A stretch of 64,000 nucleotides of DNA, from assembly GCA_039096225.1 (NCBI GenBank), contig JBBPEB010000005.1, positions 367,501 to 431,500 of the forward strand, in the 5' to 3' direction. Every line of letters starts with the position of its first letter. Position 1 is the first letter of the stretch. The DNA comes from Blastocystis sp. Blastoise. Lineage: Eukaryota > Sar > Bigyra > Opalinata > Blastocystidae. The position numbers and the translations under genes were made by a program. The notes below the pieces were generated by a model that made no database searches, was not told the DNA's origin, and worked only from the letters and a program-made list of their open reading frames with translations. Below, one piece after another: positions 37,225 to 50,900 of the stretch.

Positions 37225-37910
37225 GATACTATTATGATGGTAGGTGTTTGCTGTTTCTTTATATTTTATTTTTTCTACTCTATTCATTCATTTTCTATAG
37301 TAGCTGTCTCTGCTTGGTGTTTTGACACTTGCTGGTCTCCTTAAACGTTCTGGTCCTTCTTGTGTGTGGTCGTGGCTCTCTTATAGATGGGTTCTTTAGG
37401 TCTAGAATGGAAGGAATCAATGTTAAAAGAAGGTATATATCATCTATATTATCTATTACATATTATATAACTAACCCCACTTTATATTTATATAGCATTA
37501 ATGTATATATTTATATTTTATTATTCTATATTAATTTACTTTATTATATATTATTATATTATATAACTTACTCTATCTTTATATAGGTTTCCAGGGGTTC
37601 CGTTGCTGTCGTTGTTGTTAATTGGAGAGAATGGTTTATAAAAAGTATATATATATATTTAATTATATTGTTTTATTCATTATACTATTTATCATATATC
37701 TTTTATAGGATGGTTCTTTGTCTTTGATTCCTTGCCTGTCTTGTAATGATTAGAAAAGGTATATATTTTTTATTTTATTATTATTTTAAAATGTTATATA
37801 TATATTATTATTAGTAATACTTAACTAATATCATCTCTTTATATAGGTTGCTTAGGCTTAAATGCAAATTAAAGACTGAAACTGTCCTGGTTGAAATATT
37901 ATAAATTAAA
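37225..37910 (+). ncRNA. Spliced transcript candidate, exons 50-110 nt, product unknown
   Basis: A series of relatively G+C-rich segments separated by typical introns: about 37302-37433, 37588-37642, 37710-37759 and 37848-37897, each bounded by TATATAG or TTTTATAG on the left and GTATATA on the right. The first has an open frame (VLLVCGRGSLIDGFFRSRME) but the following segments have stops in all frames when joined (for example TGATTAG at 37748). It could be a spliced non-coding RNA, a snoRNA host or a decayed gene. I do not recognise it. Confidence 0.35.
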
Positions 37911-38139
37911 TATTATATATATTTTATTATATTATTTATTATATGTTTTATTATCTTTTTTTTATATATTTATTATTATTGTTTTCTATTATTTGTTTTT
38001 ATGATTATTTGATAATATTTAATTTGTTTGTTTTGTTATATCGTTTATTATTACACCACAAAAAGAATAAAAAAACCAATAAATGAAAAAATAGAGAATA
38101 TTTAAAACCATTTTTATTCGCCAATTATTGTTTTAAGGT

Positions 38140-38405
38140 GCGTCATACTTTTGCACTGCTTTTCGATTTTATAAAATCACTGAAACTCTGACAAAAAATT
38201 TCACTGCTCACCACTGGGGAAACCAAAGCAAAAAAGTCGTTGGACCTTTTGTCAGCTACCCTTTAAAATTTTTTCACTGCTCCACCACTGGGGAAACCAA
38301 ACAGAAAAATCAAATAACCTTTTGTCAGCTACATATTTAAAAATTTTCACTGCTCACCACTGGGGAAACCAAAACAAAAAAGTCGTTGGACCTTTTGACA
38401 GAAAC
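38140..38405. repeat. Tandem repeat, three ~75-bp units plus a degenerate one
   Basis: Units at about 38199-38272, 38273-38345 and 38346-38405 share TTTCACTGCT-CACCACTGGGG, then AAACCAAA, AAAAAGTCGTTGGACCTTTT and GTCAGCTAC. Units 1 and 3 are the closest; unit 2 has an extra C and lost the GTCGTTGG block. A more decayed copy seems to precede them (GCACTGCTTTT near 38152). No open frame runs through the array. Confidence 0.8.
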
Positions 38406-39114
38406 CTGAAAAAATGTCCATAGTGATCTGAATTGATCTTCATTTTTAAAAAGCAAGAATCAAATGCACATACATTCAAATATGCTTGAAAAAACTATTT
38501 AAGTGATTATAACAAAAAATATTTAGGTTACACATTGTTTTAAAAATGGAAAATGCTCATAAAGCGATTATTTATAAAATATTTATGTAACTAATCAATG
38601 TCAAATGATGATTTAAGAATGATGATTTTGAATATATATGTAAATTTAGTATTTTATCGTGTCAAACAATTCCAGATGGAAGAAAGGCGTTTGTTCTTCA
38701 GAAAATATTAAAGAAGTTTTATATTAGTGACGAACTGTATACATATAAACTCAACACAATCAAATGACTTACTCTAAAAATGTCAAGAAGAAAACACAAC
38801 AAAATACAAAAATAAGGAATGCTTTGAATGAATGAGACTTTTGTTTTTTATACTAAAAAGAATAAAGAAAACCATAATTATATGAGACCTCTGTTGTGTT
38901 TGATAACGACAATCGATTGAACATCGCTCAAGTATTTTGTGGGTATTTATTGCTTATTTGAACAACACAAAACACGAATTTTATTGGGTTATCATTATCT
39001 TAAGACAGTGACACATTCTCCATCATTTCTTGGATCTCATTGGAGAACTCGAAAATAACACCATAATTTTCCTTTTTTTTCAAAGAAGAAAGATGCTTCA
39101 TCTGTCAGTTTTTT
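38406..39114. other. Gene-free spacer left of the hAT-like element
   Basis: AT-rich sequence without a recognised gene or RNA. Confidence 0.5.
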
Positions 39115-39122
39115 ATTCCATA
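39115..39122. repeat. Left copy of an 8-bp target-site duplication (ATTCCATA)
   Basis: ATTCCATA lies directly before the CAGGG terminus at 39123. The same eight bases lie directly after the opposite CCCTG terminus, at 55342-55349. Eight bp is the duplication length produced by hAT transposases. Confidence 0.65.
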
Positions 39123-39188
39123 CAGGGTGTGCCAAAACTGCGCTTTAAGCGCAAAGTGCGCTTTTCGATGTTGTTTTTGCGCTTAAAT
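39123..39188 (+). repeat. Left terminal inverted repeat of the hAT-like element
   Basis: Starts CAGGGTGTGCC and contains a small hairpin (GCGCTTTAAGCGC) and TTTTTGCGCTTAAAT. It is unusually G+C-rich for the surroundings. The 15-base end block matches the right end in inverted orientation. Confidence 0.65.
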
Positions 39189-40390
39189 CTTTTATTTCAT
39201 TTTTCTTTTAATTTTTATAAATCTACATAGAATAAAACGTTTAATAATTTTTAGAGGATCGAGATAAGCTCAATAATGATGTTTTTGACATTTTACACGA
39301 GGTTTGTGTTTGTTGATGTAATTTGATTTGTTGTTGAATAAATAATAACCTTACACATATTATAATTAGAGAGCAAATTGAATTTTTTAGCATTTTTAGA
39401 ATGTTAATCATGTAGTTATAATGATTGATTGTCTTTAAGTATTTAACAATTAGGAAAAAAGCGTGATTATGTGTAGATCTTAATAATATAGTAGTAGTAG
39501 AATCATAATAGCAATACATGCTTCAAATTTTTACAAAACTTTGAATTCTTTTTAAATTGGCTAAATACTGATTATTAGTGGTCAAAAAATTTTCAAACTC
39601 AGCTCATCAAGACGCATTAATTTACACACTTTTCATGAAAAAAAGACCGGGTGACATAAAAAAGTAATTCATTCCATTGACTATTATACTATGACATGAC
39701 AGTTTTTAACTTAAAACATATTATTTTGATATATAATGTATAAATGTTTTGAAATAAGTCATCTAAGAAGATTTTTGTGACACATGTTGTGACAGATACA
39801 TGACTTAAAAGTTCATAAGTCATCAAATAACAACAAGTATGATTCCTATATTTGACTATTTGTGTTAATTTGGGTGACAAATAAAAATTATTTTGTGACA
39901 AAAGTCAATTGCTTAAGATATTCTTTTGTATATTATTTTAAAGACTTTTATTTATGTTTATAATGAAAAATAATGTCAATAAATACTAAAAAATATTATA
40001 AAAAATAATAATGTAATTAAAAAGTTTTTATTTTTATAAAATATCATGAAGTAGTCTTGTAGGGACTGTACAGATACATCCTGACAAGTAATAAAAATTA
40101 AATAAACGAAAAGCATATTAAAATATTATTTTTCAAAAATCAAACAAAAAACAATACAATGAACAAAAGCTGGATTTGAAAAAACAATACGTCCAACAAA
40201 ATGATTTTTAATAGCCTTATAAAATGGTTTTAAAATGTATTTTATATGTAGAATAAGTCACACAACACATTTATAATATTTATATTATAAAATATATTGT
40301 TTTTATGTTTAAAAATAAAAAAATAAAAAAACGGTTAGTAGTCACTAGCTTTGCAATTATTATATGACTTGATGAAAAATATTATAAGGG

Positions 40391-40469
40391 AGTTGTTTGG
40401 TCAAATGGTCAGTGCGTATAAAATTTTTACATAGTGGACGGATCGAATCTTACGAGGAACTATTTTTTT
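40391..40469 (+). ncRNA. tRNA-like Pol III sequence, copy A
   Basis: An A-box match TGGTCAAATGG at 40398-40408 and a B-box-like GGATCGAATCT at 40440-40450 are spaced 42 bases, as in tRNA genes, and a T7 terminator follows at 40463-40469. A partial acceptor stem (AGTTGTT with AGGAACT, one mismatch and one G-U pair) can form. The anticodon arm is not convincing, so this is more like a tRNA-derived SINE head or tRNA pseudogene than a tRNA. Confidence 0.45.
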
Positions 40470-40751
40470 AAACTTTTTCTTTTGACTGCTATTTACAATG
40501 ATTTTATTTAAAATCAACTTTGTTTCATTTTTATTATCTGTAAACATTATTTACATCATTGATATCTGCTTTTTAGTTTAGAATCAACATATCAACAAAC
40601 TTTTTTTTTCAAAAAATAGTAATTATTGTTTAAAAACAATTCTAAGTATTTCTAGAATGTTATAAATGTAATAAAAGAGCATAAATATAATATTTGAAGA
40701 TATCAAATAATTTTAAACTTATTATATAGAACACATGAAAAAATAAAATTG

Positions 40752-40832
40752 AGAAATCGGTTGGTATAGTTGACCAGCGCTGTAGCTATTATGGTAATTG
40801 TCGCTGGATCGAATCTCGCAAGAGGCATTTTT
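40752..40832 (+). ncRNA. tRNA-like Pol III sequence, copy B
   Basis: An A-box match TGGTATAGTTG at 40762-40772 and B-box-like GGATCGAATCT at 40806-40816 (44 apart) are followed by a T5 run. It shares the B box and the flank after it (AGAGG/CGAGG) with copy A, so the two look like relatives about 365 bp apart. No closing acceptor stem is visible. Confidence 0.45.
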
Positions 40833-42415
40833 ATTTTTATTTCTTGGAAAAACATCTTTTTATGAAACTTGTTCTTTTATATATTTATTTTGATTATCTC
40901 TTGATACGATCATTTATTTTGGTTTAATTTAATTAACTTAGTTTATCAAGAGTATTCGCCTTGAGTATTTATTTTAATTTTTATAATCTGCTTTACTTAA
41001 TTACTTTCTTTCTTTAGGTATCAAGGCTTTTAGCTTTTAAACAACTCTTTATACTGTGAAATCAGGATCTATAGCATTCCAGATGGTTCAAATGGATCAA
41101 CAAATATTTTTTGTATATAATTCGTTTCTTCATTTGTAATATTTATTTGATTTATCTTTATTTTATAGTGCAGGATGATCAGTATTTTTCAAGAGTATTT
41201 ATTGTGCGTTATCTATAAGGTTTATTTAGTATTTATATTAATTATATTATAATTGCTTTTTATCATTATTATTTCATTGATTTATTTGTATATTAGTTTA
41301 TTATAGTGATCGTTATTTTCTTATTTATATTTAAAAGGAATATTATTTCATTTTTGATAACAAATTATATATATAGATATACGAGGTCAATACTTTAATT
41401 AAGTGTGGCATTCTTTCTATGTTTAGAATTATTTTATGGTCCTTTAATGTATAAAAATATTGATGAGTATATATTTATTATTATATTTATTAGTATATTT
41501 ATTATAGTATTTATGATATTTATGATTATGAAAATAATATATATATAGTTCAACTATAGAATTATTTCCAGTTGTTATCATTTATTATTTTATATATATA
41601 TATATCAACAATTAGTGAACAATAGATAAGGAAGCTATTCAATTATTAAGCCAATTAAATGATAAACGAGATTGTATATATATATTATTATTATATTTAT
41701 TATATTATATATACTTATTATTATATATATATATAGGTTTATATATGGAGAATGAAGTTTATTGGTCAAAAATTATTCATTATATATATATAAATATTTT
41801 TGAAAGAGATACTATTACGGATTCCTTACAACAACAAGAATAAGTATATATATATATTATTATTATTATTATTATATAGTTATTTTCAATATTATCTGAA
41901 TTGATTCCTATAAATTAAAATAATTCTATGATTTTAGCTACTTTTGCATGTATATATATATATATTTGATTATTATACTTTATTTATATTATCTATATAT
42001 TAATACTATTTATATATATATGTATAGATATATATACATCATTATCTTCTGAGAGTCCTTACCTTTCATCCTCTCGCCTTCAGGCCCTTATCCCTACCCT
42101 CGCACCACTTCTCGCCTCCCCTTTACATACACATCGTCTCCATGCACTTCGTATTCTAAAGAGCTTCCAACAACTTGATGTATATATATTATTTTATATA
42201 ATAATAATATTAATAATAATAATAAATATATATATATATATAGTCGTCTTCAACCTATTGAAAGATCTACCTGTATATATATATCTTCATAATCATCATT
42301 ATATATATATACATTCTTATAGTTACTTCTTATAAGTCCCTCACTGACGCACTCCTCCATCCCTCAAAGAACATTAAAGCACGTTATAATTCCTATACTA
42401 TTAATTGTATATCAA

Positions 42416-42459
<44 letters not shown>

Positions 42460-43140
42460 GCTGATTTATTAATTGTTATGTATTCACGGGAATATGGTCA
42501 TGTATCTAATTTTTTTTCTTATTTATTACCTCGTATCCCTCTAAATGAGTATAAAACAGTAGCTATCTATGGACAATATATATGTATATAATAGTATATA
42601 TAAGTATATATAATAGTATATATAATACATGAATAATATATATTCTGTGTATTTTCTGCTAATCTTCTTATTATATATGATCTATATATATATATATATG
42701 TATATAGAAATACTGGTTTATTGACTGTGAAATTGGCGGGAAGTCTTGCTTTGATTCAATTCATCAATATTAAGCCACTTTTCAACAATATATATGCTCA
42801 ATCAACTCTACAGAATATGTCCGATATACATAATATATATATATATGTAGTTCTTATGTAACTAAAAATACATTAAATAAACTATATCAAAATGGAATAA
42901 AGACGAATTCTTATATATATAATCAGATACTAACAATGGACATGATATTAAGTTTAATTGAACAATCTAAAGTCAGATGGTATATATATATATATATATA
43001 TTCTTTTTTAATCTATTTATCAATATATATATATTAGGACTCTATCTGAAGACTTATATGCTTCTTTTCCCTGTCTTTATATACATATATACAATTACCC
43101 CCTATCTATACACTTATTGATACTATGCATCAATTATACA

Positions 43141-43160
43141 CAGATCCCCGCGGGGATCTG
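43141..43160. repeat. 20-bp perfect G+C-rich palindrome
   Basis: CAGATCCCCGCGGGGATCTG is identical to its reverse complement. It lies in a UTP20 exon and would read DPRGDL. Confidence 0.95.
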
Positions 43161-44259
43161 ATGAGCAAAGAAAGTCAAGGCCGACTTCTTCTAGACAATC
43201 TTGATAAGTATATTATATGTTATATACTATTATATATTATTATATCTTATTATTATTTATTATTATATACTATTATATTATAGGTATAAGAATAACAAAG
43301 ATTACACTCAATTCTTTAACGATATTATAAGAATAGTATATAACTATATATAACTATATATAACTATATTTATAACTATATATAACTATATATATAGGTG
43401 AGTGATGGTATTGCTCTTTATTCTCTACTCCGATTGGGTCTCAATTCTACATATATACCTACTCTTATTGATCTGTATATATATAACTAATATATATATA
43501 ACTATATATATAACTATATAGGTATTTACAATTACCCTTTGATTTGATGATTTCCCGTGGGGTTGAGAATATTCATAGTCGTAATCTATTTGTAGATAGA
43601 ATCAATGGAGAAGCTACTATGAAGTATATATATATATGTATAGTATTTTATATAACCATATATATCTATTTTTTCTCACTATATATACCTATATATACTT
43701 TTATATATAGTGCCATTATTAATTATTTATCGTTCAAAGCACGTCCTATATCTGACAAAACTGTTCTTCGAATTCTAAAGCAAAATATCAAAGTAGATCG
43801 TCGTATGTGGCGCATACTGTGACATTCTCTTATTTTTCTCTTTTTATACTCTATTATAATTACTTATTATTGTTATTCCACATATTATTATGCTTATTAT
43901 TATATATATTCTAGCTATATATTCCTATATTTATTCTAGCTATATATTCCCCTCTTTTCTAGTCATTTCTCCTTCTTACACTGGACATCCGTCAATACTT
44001 CACTTCCTCTTTCTCTCTCTTCTCATTCATTATGATTAATAACAATGAACCTCTCGTGACTTCCTTGGCGGCAACTATCGACGCGGGAACCAAATATAAG
44101 AATGTATATCTATTACAAGAACAATTGAATAAAGATAATATACATGATTTATATGATAGTCCTGAATTCCTTAGATATCAAGTATATATATATAATATTA
44201 TCTATTATTACTATATTTATTACTATACATATTCTACATTTATTACTCTATATATATTA

Positions 44260-44305
<46 letters not shown>

Positions 44306-45000
44306 TGTAGATATTCCATCATCTTCCCTCCTTCTTCTTCCCGCGGAATCCCTTAATGAACTGCTCTCCATAGTGATGACTACTTTCCTATCTCTTAATT
44401 CCCCGCGGGACATTCTCTTTGTCTTACAACATTCTTCGATGATCCCTCTATTTATCCTTCTTTATATCTTGTAGAAGACACTGTTTAAGGTATATATATA
44501 TATAAATTAGTTTGAATTATGATGTCATTCTCTCTTATTCTTTTAGTTTTATATATATATATATATATAATTTTCCTCCCCTTTACAGATTCTCCTGTTG
44601 TTCCACTTCGTTACTCGCTCTCCCTTCATCCCCGCCCTATATACAAAGACTTTACAAGTATTCTTAGATAGAGTTGGATTAGCGAGTAAAGACTCTAATT
44701 ATGTATATATATATAATAATAATAGTATTATTATTGTTTTTGTTTTTTTCTATTACTCTCTATATATCATTAAAAACATAATATTAATACATATATAATT
44801 ATATTTCTCTATAGCACAAAACGTTACTCTCTTCGAACATTCTTCGTATCGACATACAGAGCGTCATTCGACCCATACATCATCATTTCCAATATAAAAC
44901 GGATGACCATGATTGTACATATACCATGACTATTAAGGCCGAATATGAATTTATGGAGAAACTAAAGAAGAGTCCAGATGATGAAACGGCACAACTTATT

Positions 45001-45303
<303 letters not shown>

Positions 45304-45723
45304 GTATCTTTAACAGAAGAACGTATAAGAAATGCTATAGAGAAAGCAGTTCAGATGCTATTAACGAAATCCTTACCTGAATGTTATCCTATGTGTTTAG
45401 TATATCATATATTTGGTCTTTATTATTTAAAATGGAATCGTTTTTGGCAGAAGCTAACAGAATGTTGTGTAAGAATTGCGAGTTTTGATAATAAATTATA
45501 TTGGAATTGTTTTTATGAAAAAGCATATCTTATTAATGGTTATATAGATATAAATATATATGATCATATAGGATATAGTATATTATCTAAAGAAGAAAAG
45601 AGATATGGTATCGTCTATGGTTTAGAACGATTACAAGATAGATATAAACATTATATTAAATATTCTACACTTACATTTGTATTGAAACAACGATTATCGA
45701 TGGGAGAAGAACTACTTTATGGG

Positions 45724-45834
<111 letters not shown>

Positions 45835-47597
45835 ATATATATATTATATAGTTATACAGATGTTAATACTTATTGGACGTCTTTATTCTCTTCTCTTACT
45901 GATGTAGCTACTTATATTCGTCCATATAATAAACAATTTATGGGATTCTTTATAGATTTCTTAAAGAAGAAATATTATGGTTATCGAATAATCTATGATG
46001 TTGAAGCTCGTGATGTGATGAAACCAATTCATACTGAATTCGAAGAACTTCTAAAACAAAAGAATATTACTACTCCTACTATTATTCATAAAGAAGAAGA
46101 AGAAGGAAAAGAAGAAAATCAAGTAAATAATGAATTAGAATATATGTATAATTATACGTTACGTCCACGTGATGCTGATGCTCGTCTGAAAGTCTTCTTA
46201 AAAATATTCAGTAATTGGCCTGGTATTCAAAGTATTTATTTAGCTGATTCTTTAAAGAATATATGTATATTATTATTAAATAAGAATGATTCTTCTTTAC
46301 AGAAATTATGTGTTGAAGTATTATGTTGCTATAGTAATTTACCTACTGTTCTATATAAGGAAAGTTTATTAGGATTATGTGATGAATTGAATTATCGTGA
46401 TACTATGTTAGGATTATATATAGAGAAAGATCAAGGAGTTATCAAAGTAGAGCATAGAGATCTTATTATACCTATTATAGAACGTATTTTATATGGTAGA
46501 CTATTAGATAAGAAGATGAAATCGAAAACACATTATTATGGAAACTTGCTGCTATTTTAAATTATTTATCTATATTAGATTATGAAGAATTAAAGCCATT
46601 ATTATTTATGATATTATGTTCATTTACAAAAGATTTATTTATACCTTCTGTTCAATCAGAAGAAGATGTAGCTATATTATTAACTCATATATCTGTAAAG
46701 AAAGTTCCTGATACTCGTAAATTAGGATTTTTGAATAGTTGTTATGATTTAATACGATATATGAGAGATCGTAGTAGTTCTTTTATTCATTATATATTAG
46801 CTGCTATAGGATGTAAATTAAAAGATAGTTATGATAATAAAGAGAATTTAGAAGATTTATTAAAAGAAGATGAACAAATAGATACAAATGGAAATGATGA
46901 TGATATTGAAGATATTGAAGATATTGAAGATGAAGATGATAATAATAATGATAATAATGATAATGATAATAATAATAATAATATGAAAATTGAAAATGAA
47001 TTATCTACAGATGCCACTACTATTGCTACTACTTCTTCTACTACTTCTAAAGCAGATTCGAATAGAATTCGATGTAAGTTTATTCAACGTCGTATACGTG
47101 GTTTATGTATAAAGAGAATAGTTGAATGTATAGGTTATTTTAGTAGTTATAATTATAAACAATGGAAATCATTATTATTTGATCCATTAACTCCTTTGTA
47201 TGAAGTATTACATAATACTATATTAGGATTAAAGAAAACACCAGTATTATTAAATTACCTCATTTAATATCATTTTCTCCTTCTTTATATTATTTATATG
47301 ATATTCAACCTTTATTATTACCTACTTTAGTGGAATGTTTATCATTAGGTATTGATTCTGGTAAACAATTAGGTGCTAATATTGTTAATGATATTATTGC
47401 TACTATTAATAATATATTAGGTATTAGAAGAAGAAATGGATAATTTTGAGAAATCAACAAAGAATGAAAATAGAGAAGAAACTGAAATGAAGAATAAGAT
47501 GAGAAAAGAAATGAAAGAAACTGATAGTGATGATGAAGATGAAATCGAAAAATTAAAAGAAAATATTAAAGAAAAAAAGAATAGAAAGGATCAACGA

Positions 47598-47698
<101 letters not shown>

Positions 47699-47991
47699 AT
47701 TTATTATTTTATTATTATAATCATTATTTTATTTATTTTGGTTATTATTGCCATATTTATTACTATTATATATATAGAAGAATTATTAAATCGTATGTTG
47801 ACTAGTAAGGTTATAGCTTATATTTCATCTCTTCTTGATTCTATTCTCTCTCATATTCAAAGCAGACTGAAACTTATACATAATTTTAGATCTGGTATTA
47901 GCGTTAGTATGCTGATATATATATATATATATGTATATATTTTTTATTGTTATTTTATTATTCTTTCATATATATATATACATATTAAATG

Positions 47992-50900
47992 AAACTGGGT
48001 TGAATATAGGTATCAAGAAGTACCTAAATGTGATTAAAAAGTTGAATAGTTTCTTTTCTTCTGTCTTTTGTATATTAATGCTTAAAGTAATTATTTCATT
48101 GCTTCGTTTAGTTTGAATATGTTTGATGGCTTATATCAAATAAATGATAGCTTTATTTGCTCATTTATAAAGACATTTTTTTGTATTTAGGTTAACTTTG
48201 TCAAAAATATTATGATTTATGGCCATGTATACAAATAAGGTGAAAAGCCTTTCATTCAGTCTGATGACAAAACTCATGAGTATCATATTTTGTTACAAAA
48301 AACTTCCTTATGTGTTTGATAAATTCAGCAGAATTAAGCATGGCTGAAAAAGTGTCACAAAATTTGGTGGCAAGTGTCACCAAAGTCAGGAAAGGACTGA
48401 CTATTTGATTATTTTTAAAACTTCAGTCATTCTTTAAAAATTTCAATGATAATTTCATTCTTTTGTTAAAGATTCAAATCAGAATAAGATTATTGCCTAT
48501 AATATTTTTTCAAACTTGCTTTCTATCTGCTTTCTGAACTAATAATGGTTTATCATTAAGATTCATATTGGTTTTTGTTGCATTGTGAACTCCTCTTAAA
48601 TACTAGTCAATATCTACTACATGATGATTTCCCATTGTTTGTTGATTGCTTTGTTACGTACTTGCTCGTTATGATCAGTGTTCAATACACATATCTTACA
48701 ATGTGCTACGTGATGGATACTTATCAGTTACTTATTCTTGGAATGATTACTTGCAATGTATAATTTTATGAATATTTACAGTTTGTTGCCTTCCATTTAT
48801 TATTTACATCTGATTTGGTTACTCACCAAACTTCCTTACTTCTCTTCTTGAATTAGTATACTCTTTTTCTTTTTGTAACTTTGCGATTAATGAGATCTTT
48901 ATTTATGTTGTTTGTATGTTTGATTTTATTCGACTAATGTGCTTTTGATTGCTTGTTCTACTTTATAAGTGCTAATTATTTTGTTTTTGTTTTTTATTTT
49001 TCTGATACTTCCTTTTTTCATACTGTATTATAATGGTATTTATATATAACGATGACATTTTCTTATAGATTTACTTATTATGAATTTTCTTATTCTTATT
49101 CTAGTATTTAATAAATACTTAAACACTTCATCTCTGCGATTAATACTTACTATGGTTACTAACATACATAAGTTTCTACTGAAGATAGTAGCAGATTAGT
49201 AACAATTGATGTTTATTTCTTTTCATCCTTAAATCCTTTTGTCTATATTACAATATTATCATGTACTCTTATTCTATCAAGTTTACTATTATAAGTTTTT
49301 GAATGTTTTAGTATCTTATTGTGTAATTCTTTAATATGCTATTATACAGGAAAGTATCTATATGATATTTCTTTGTTGTAGTTTTCTGTATAAAATTTTT
49401 GAATTTCTTTTTATTCTTTGTATATATTTTCATCTTGGTTAATTATTCTTCAACTTCTCTTCATGTTATCGTTAGTCTACTATTATATATTGAATTTTTA
49501 GTTATAAACCTTATCTTATTTCCTTATCTTATTTCATCTTTTGTTCTTTTAAGGTATTATAGCATTACATTAATTGTATTAGTTTTCTGGTTTTTCAGTC
49601 TCTTCCTATCTTCTTCGTATGGTATCTTTATATTTATTAGACTCTTCATTTCTTCTGGTGCTTTTCAATTATTATGTGATCATTCGTAATACTTCACCTG
49701 CATGTTCTTTTCCCTTTATTAAAGAGTTTCTAGATGTGCTATTTTTATATTACTTTTATATTATCCTTAGTTGATATTCCTTTTTCTCCTATGATAGAAT
49801 TCTTTATGTTCTTATGTTATTCTAATAGTCGTTTCATATTTCTCTATTAAACATACTATGAGATTTAATGACGATTTTCTTTTCCTTTAATAATTACAAA
49901 TTCCTCACTATTATATATTATTATATATCTTAGTTTTATTATTCTAACAGATTTATTTTTATATTTGTTTCTATAATTGAAAACATACTCAATTAATTTA
50001 TTTTCATATTTCATTCAAATATACTCTTCATATACATATTCATATCCTTCATTTATGGTTTTCTTCGTTTTCTCATGTTCTATATATTATCCCATGGTCT
50101 ACTTATTTTTGTGCCTATTTTTAATCCTATACTTCCTCATTATCTCTATTTCTTTATCCACTTTTCTTTTATTTCTAGTGCTTCTATTGTGTATATTGTG
50201 TGCTCATTATTAGACTTATTCATTTTAATACTGCTTCATCATTATCTCTCTTCATATTCTTTAATGCTCATGTTTATTGTATTTCCTATTTACACAGTTA
50301 TTATTTCAGAAGCATTTTCCATTTCTTGTCTAAATAATATGGGTTTGAATATTTTTATTAGTCCTATTTCTTACTATCGTTTTTTATAATTCTTCTCGTT
50401 CGTTTCCTTTCTTTTTCTTTCCAACAATTTCTCTCTTGGCACTACTCATCATGGATTTTAGTAATCAAAGTTAGGATTTGTTCTCATTGTTGTATTACTA
50501 TTATCTATATACCACAAAAGATATTTTTATTATTTCTCTTCATTCTAAGGTTTTGCTCTTTTTGTTACTTAAACATATTTATATGGCTACTCTTATTTAT
50601 TATTATTGTGTACATTCTCTTCTTCTTATTTAATTTTTTATAAAAGCCTAGTATCTACACCTTCTATTCCTTCTATTCTTTCTCATTTCTAATTACTCTC
50701 ATTTTCCAAAAATGATATAATTATATAATAGGATCTATGTCTCCATATTTCTTTCGTACTGTTATTTAATAAAATACTATCTCTATTTACTTTAAACCAT
50801 TTCAACTCCCTTTAACTTATTATCTATATACATCTTACATTCATGCTGATATGAATACTATAATACTATTTGTATTTCTTCTATTTTGTTGAATACGGTT

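Larger units (their letters stand above)
39190..41600. other. Non-coding left arm of the element
   Basis: No protein-like open frame. Notable are several TGTGACA words between 39777 and 39900, which could be transposase-binding subterminal repeats, and the tRNA-like pair annotated separately. Confidence 0.4.

Noticed and set aside
38199-38405. CRISPR-like array
   Set aside because: Only three diverged units, no constant spacer length, and a eukaryotic nuclear context.
48575-50389. Open frames of 60-105 residues in the T-rich interior
   Set aside because: Composition follows the local T/C bias; there is no codon structure, splice series or recognisable motif.
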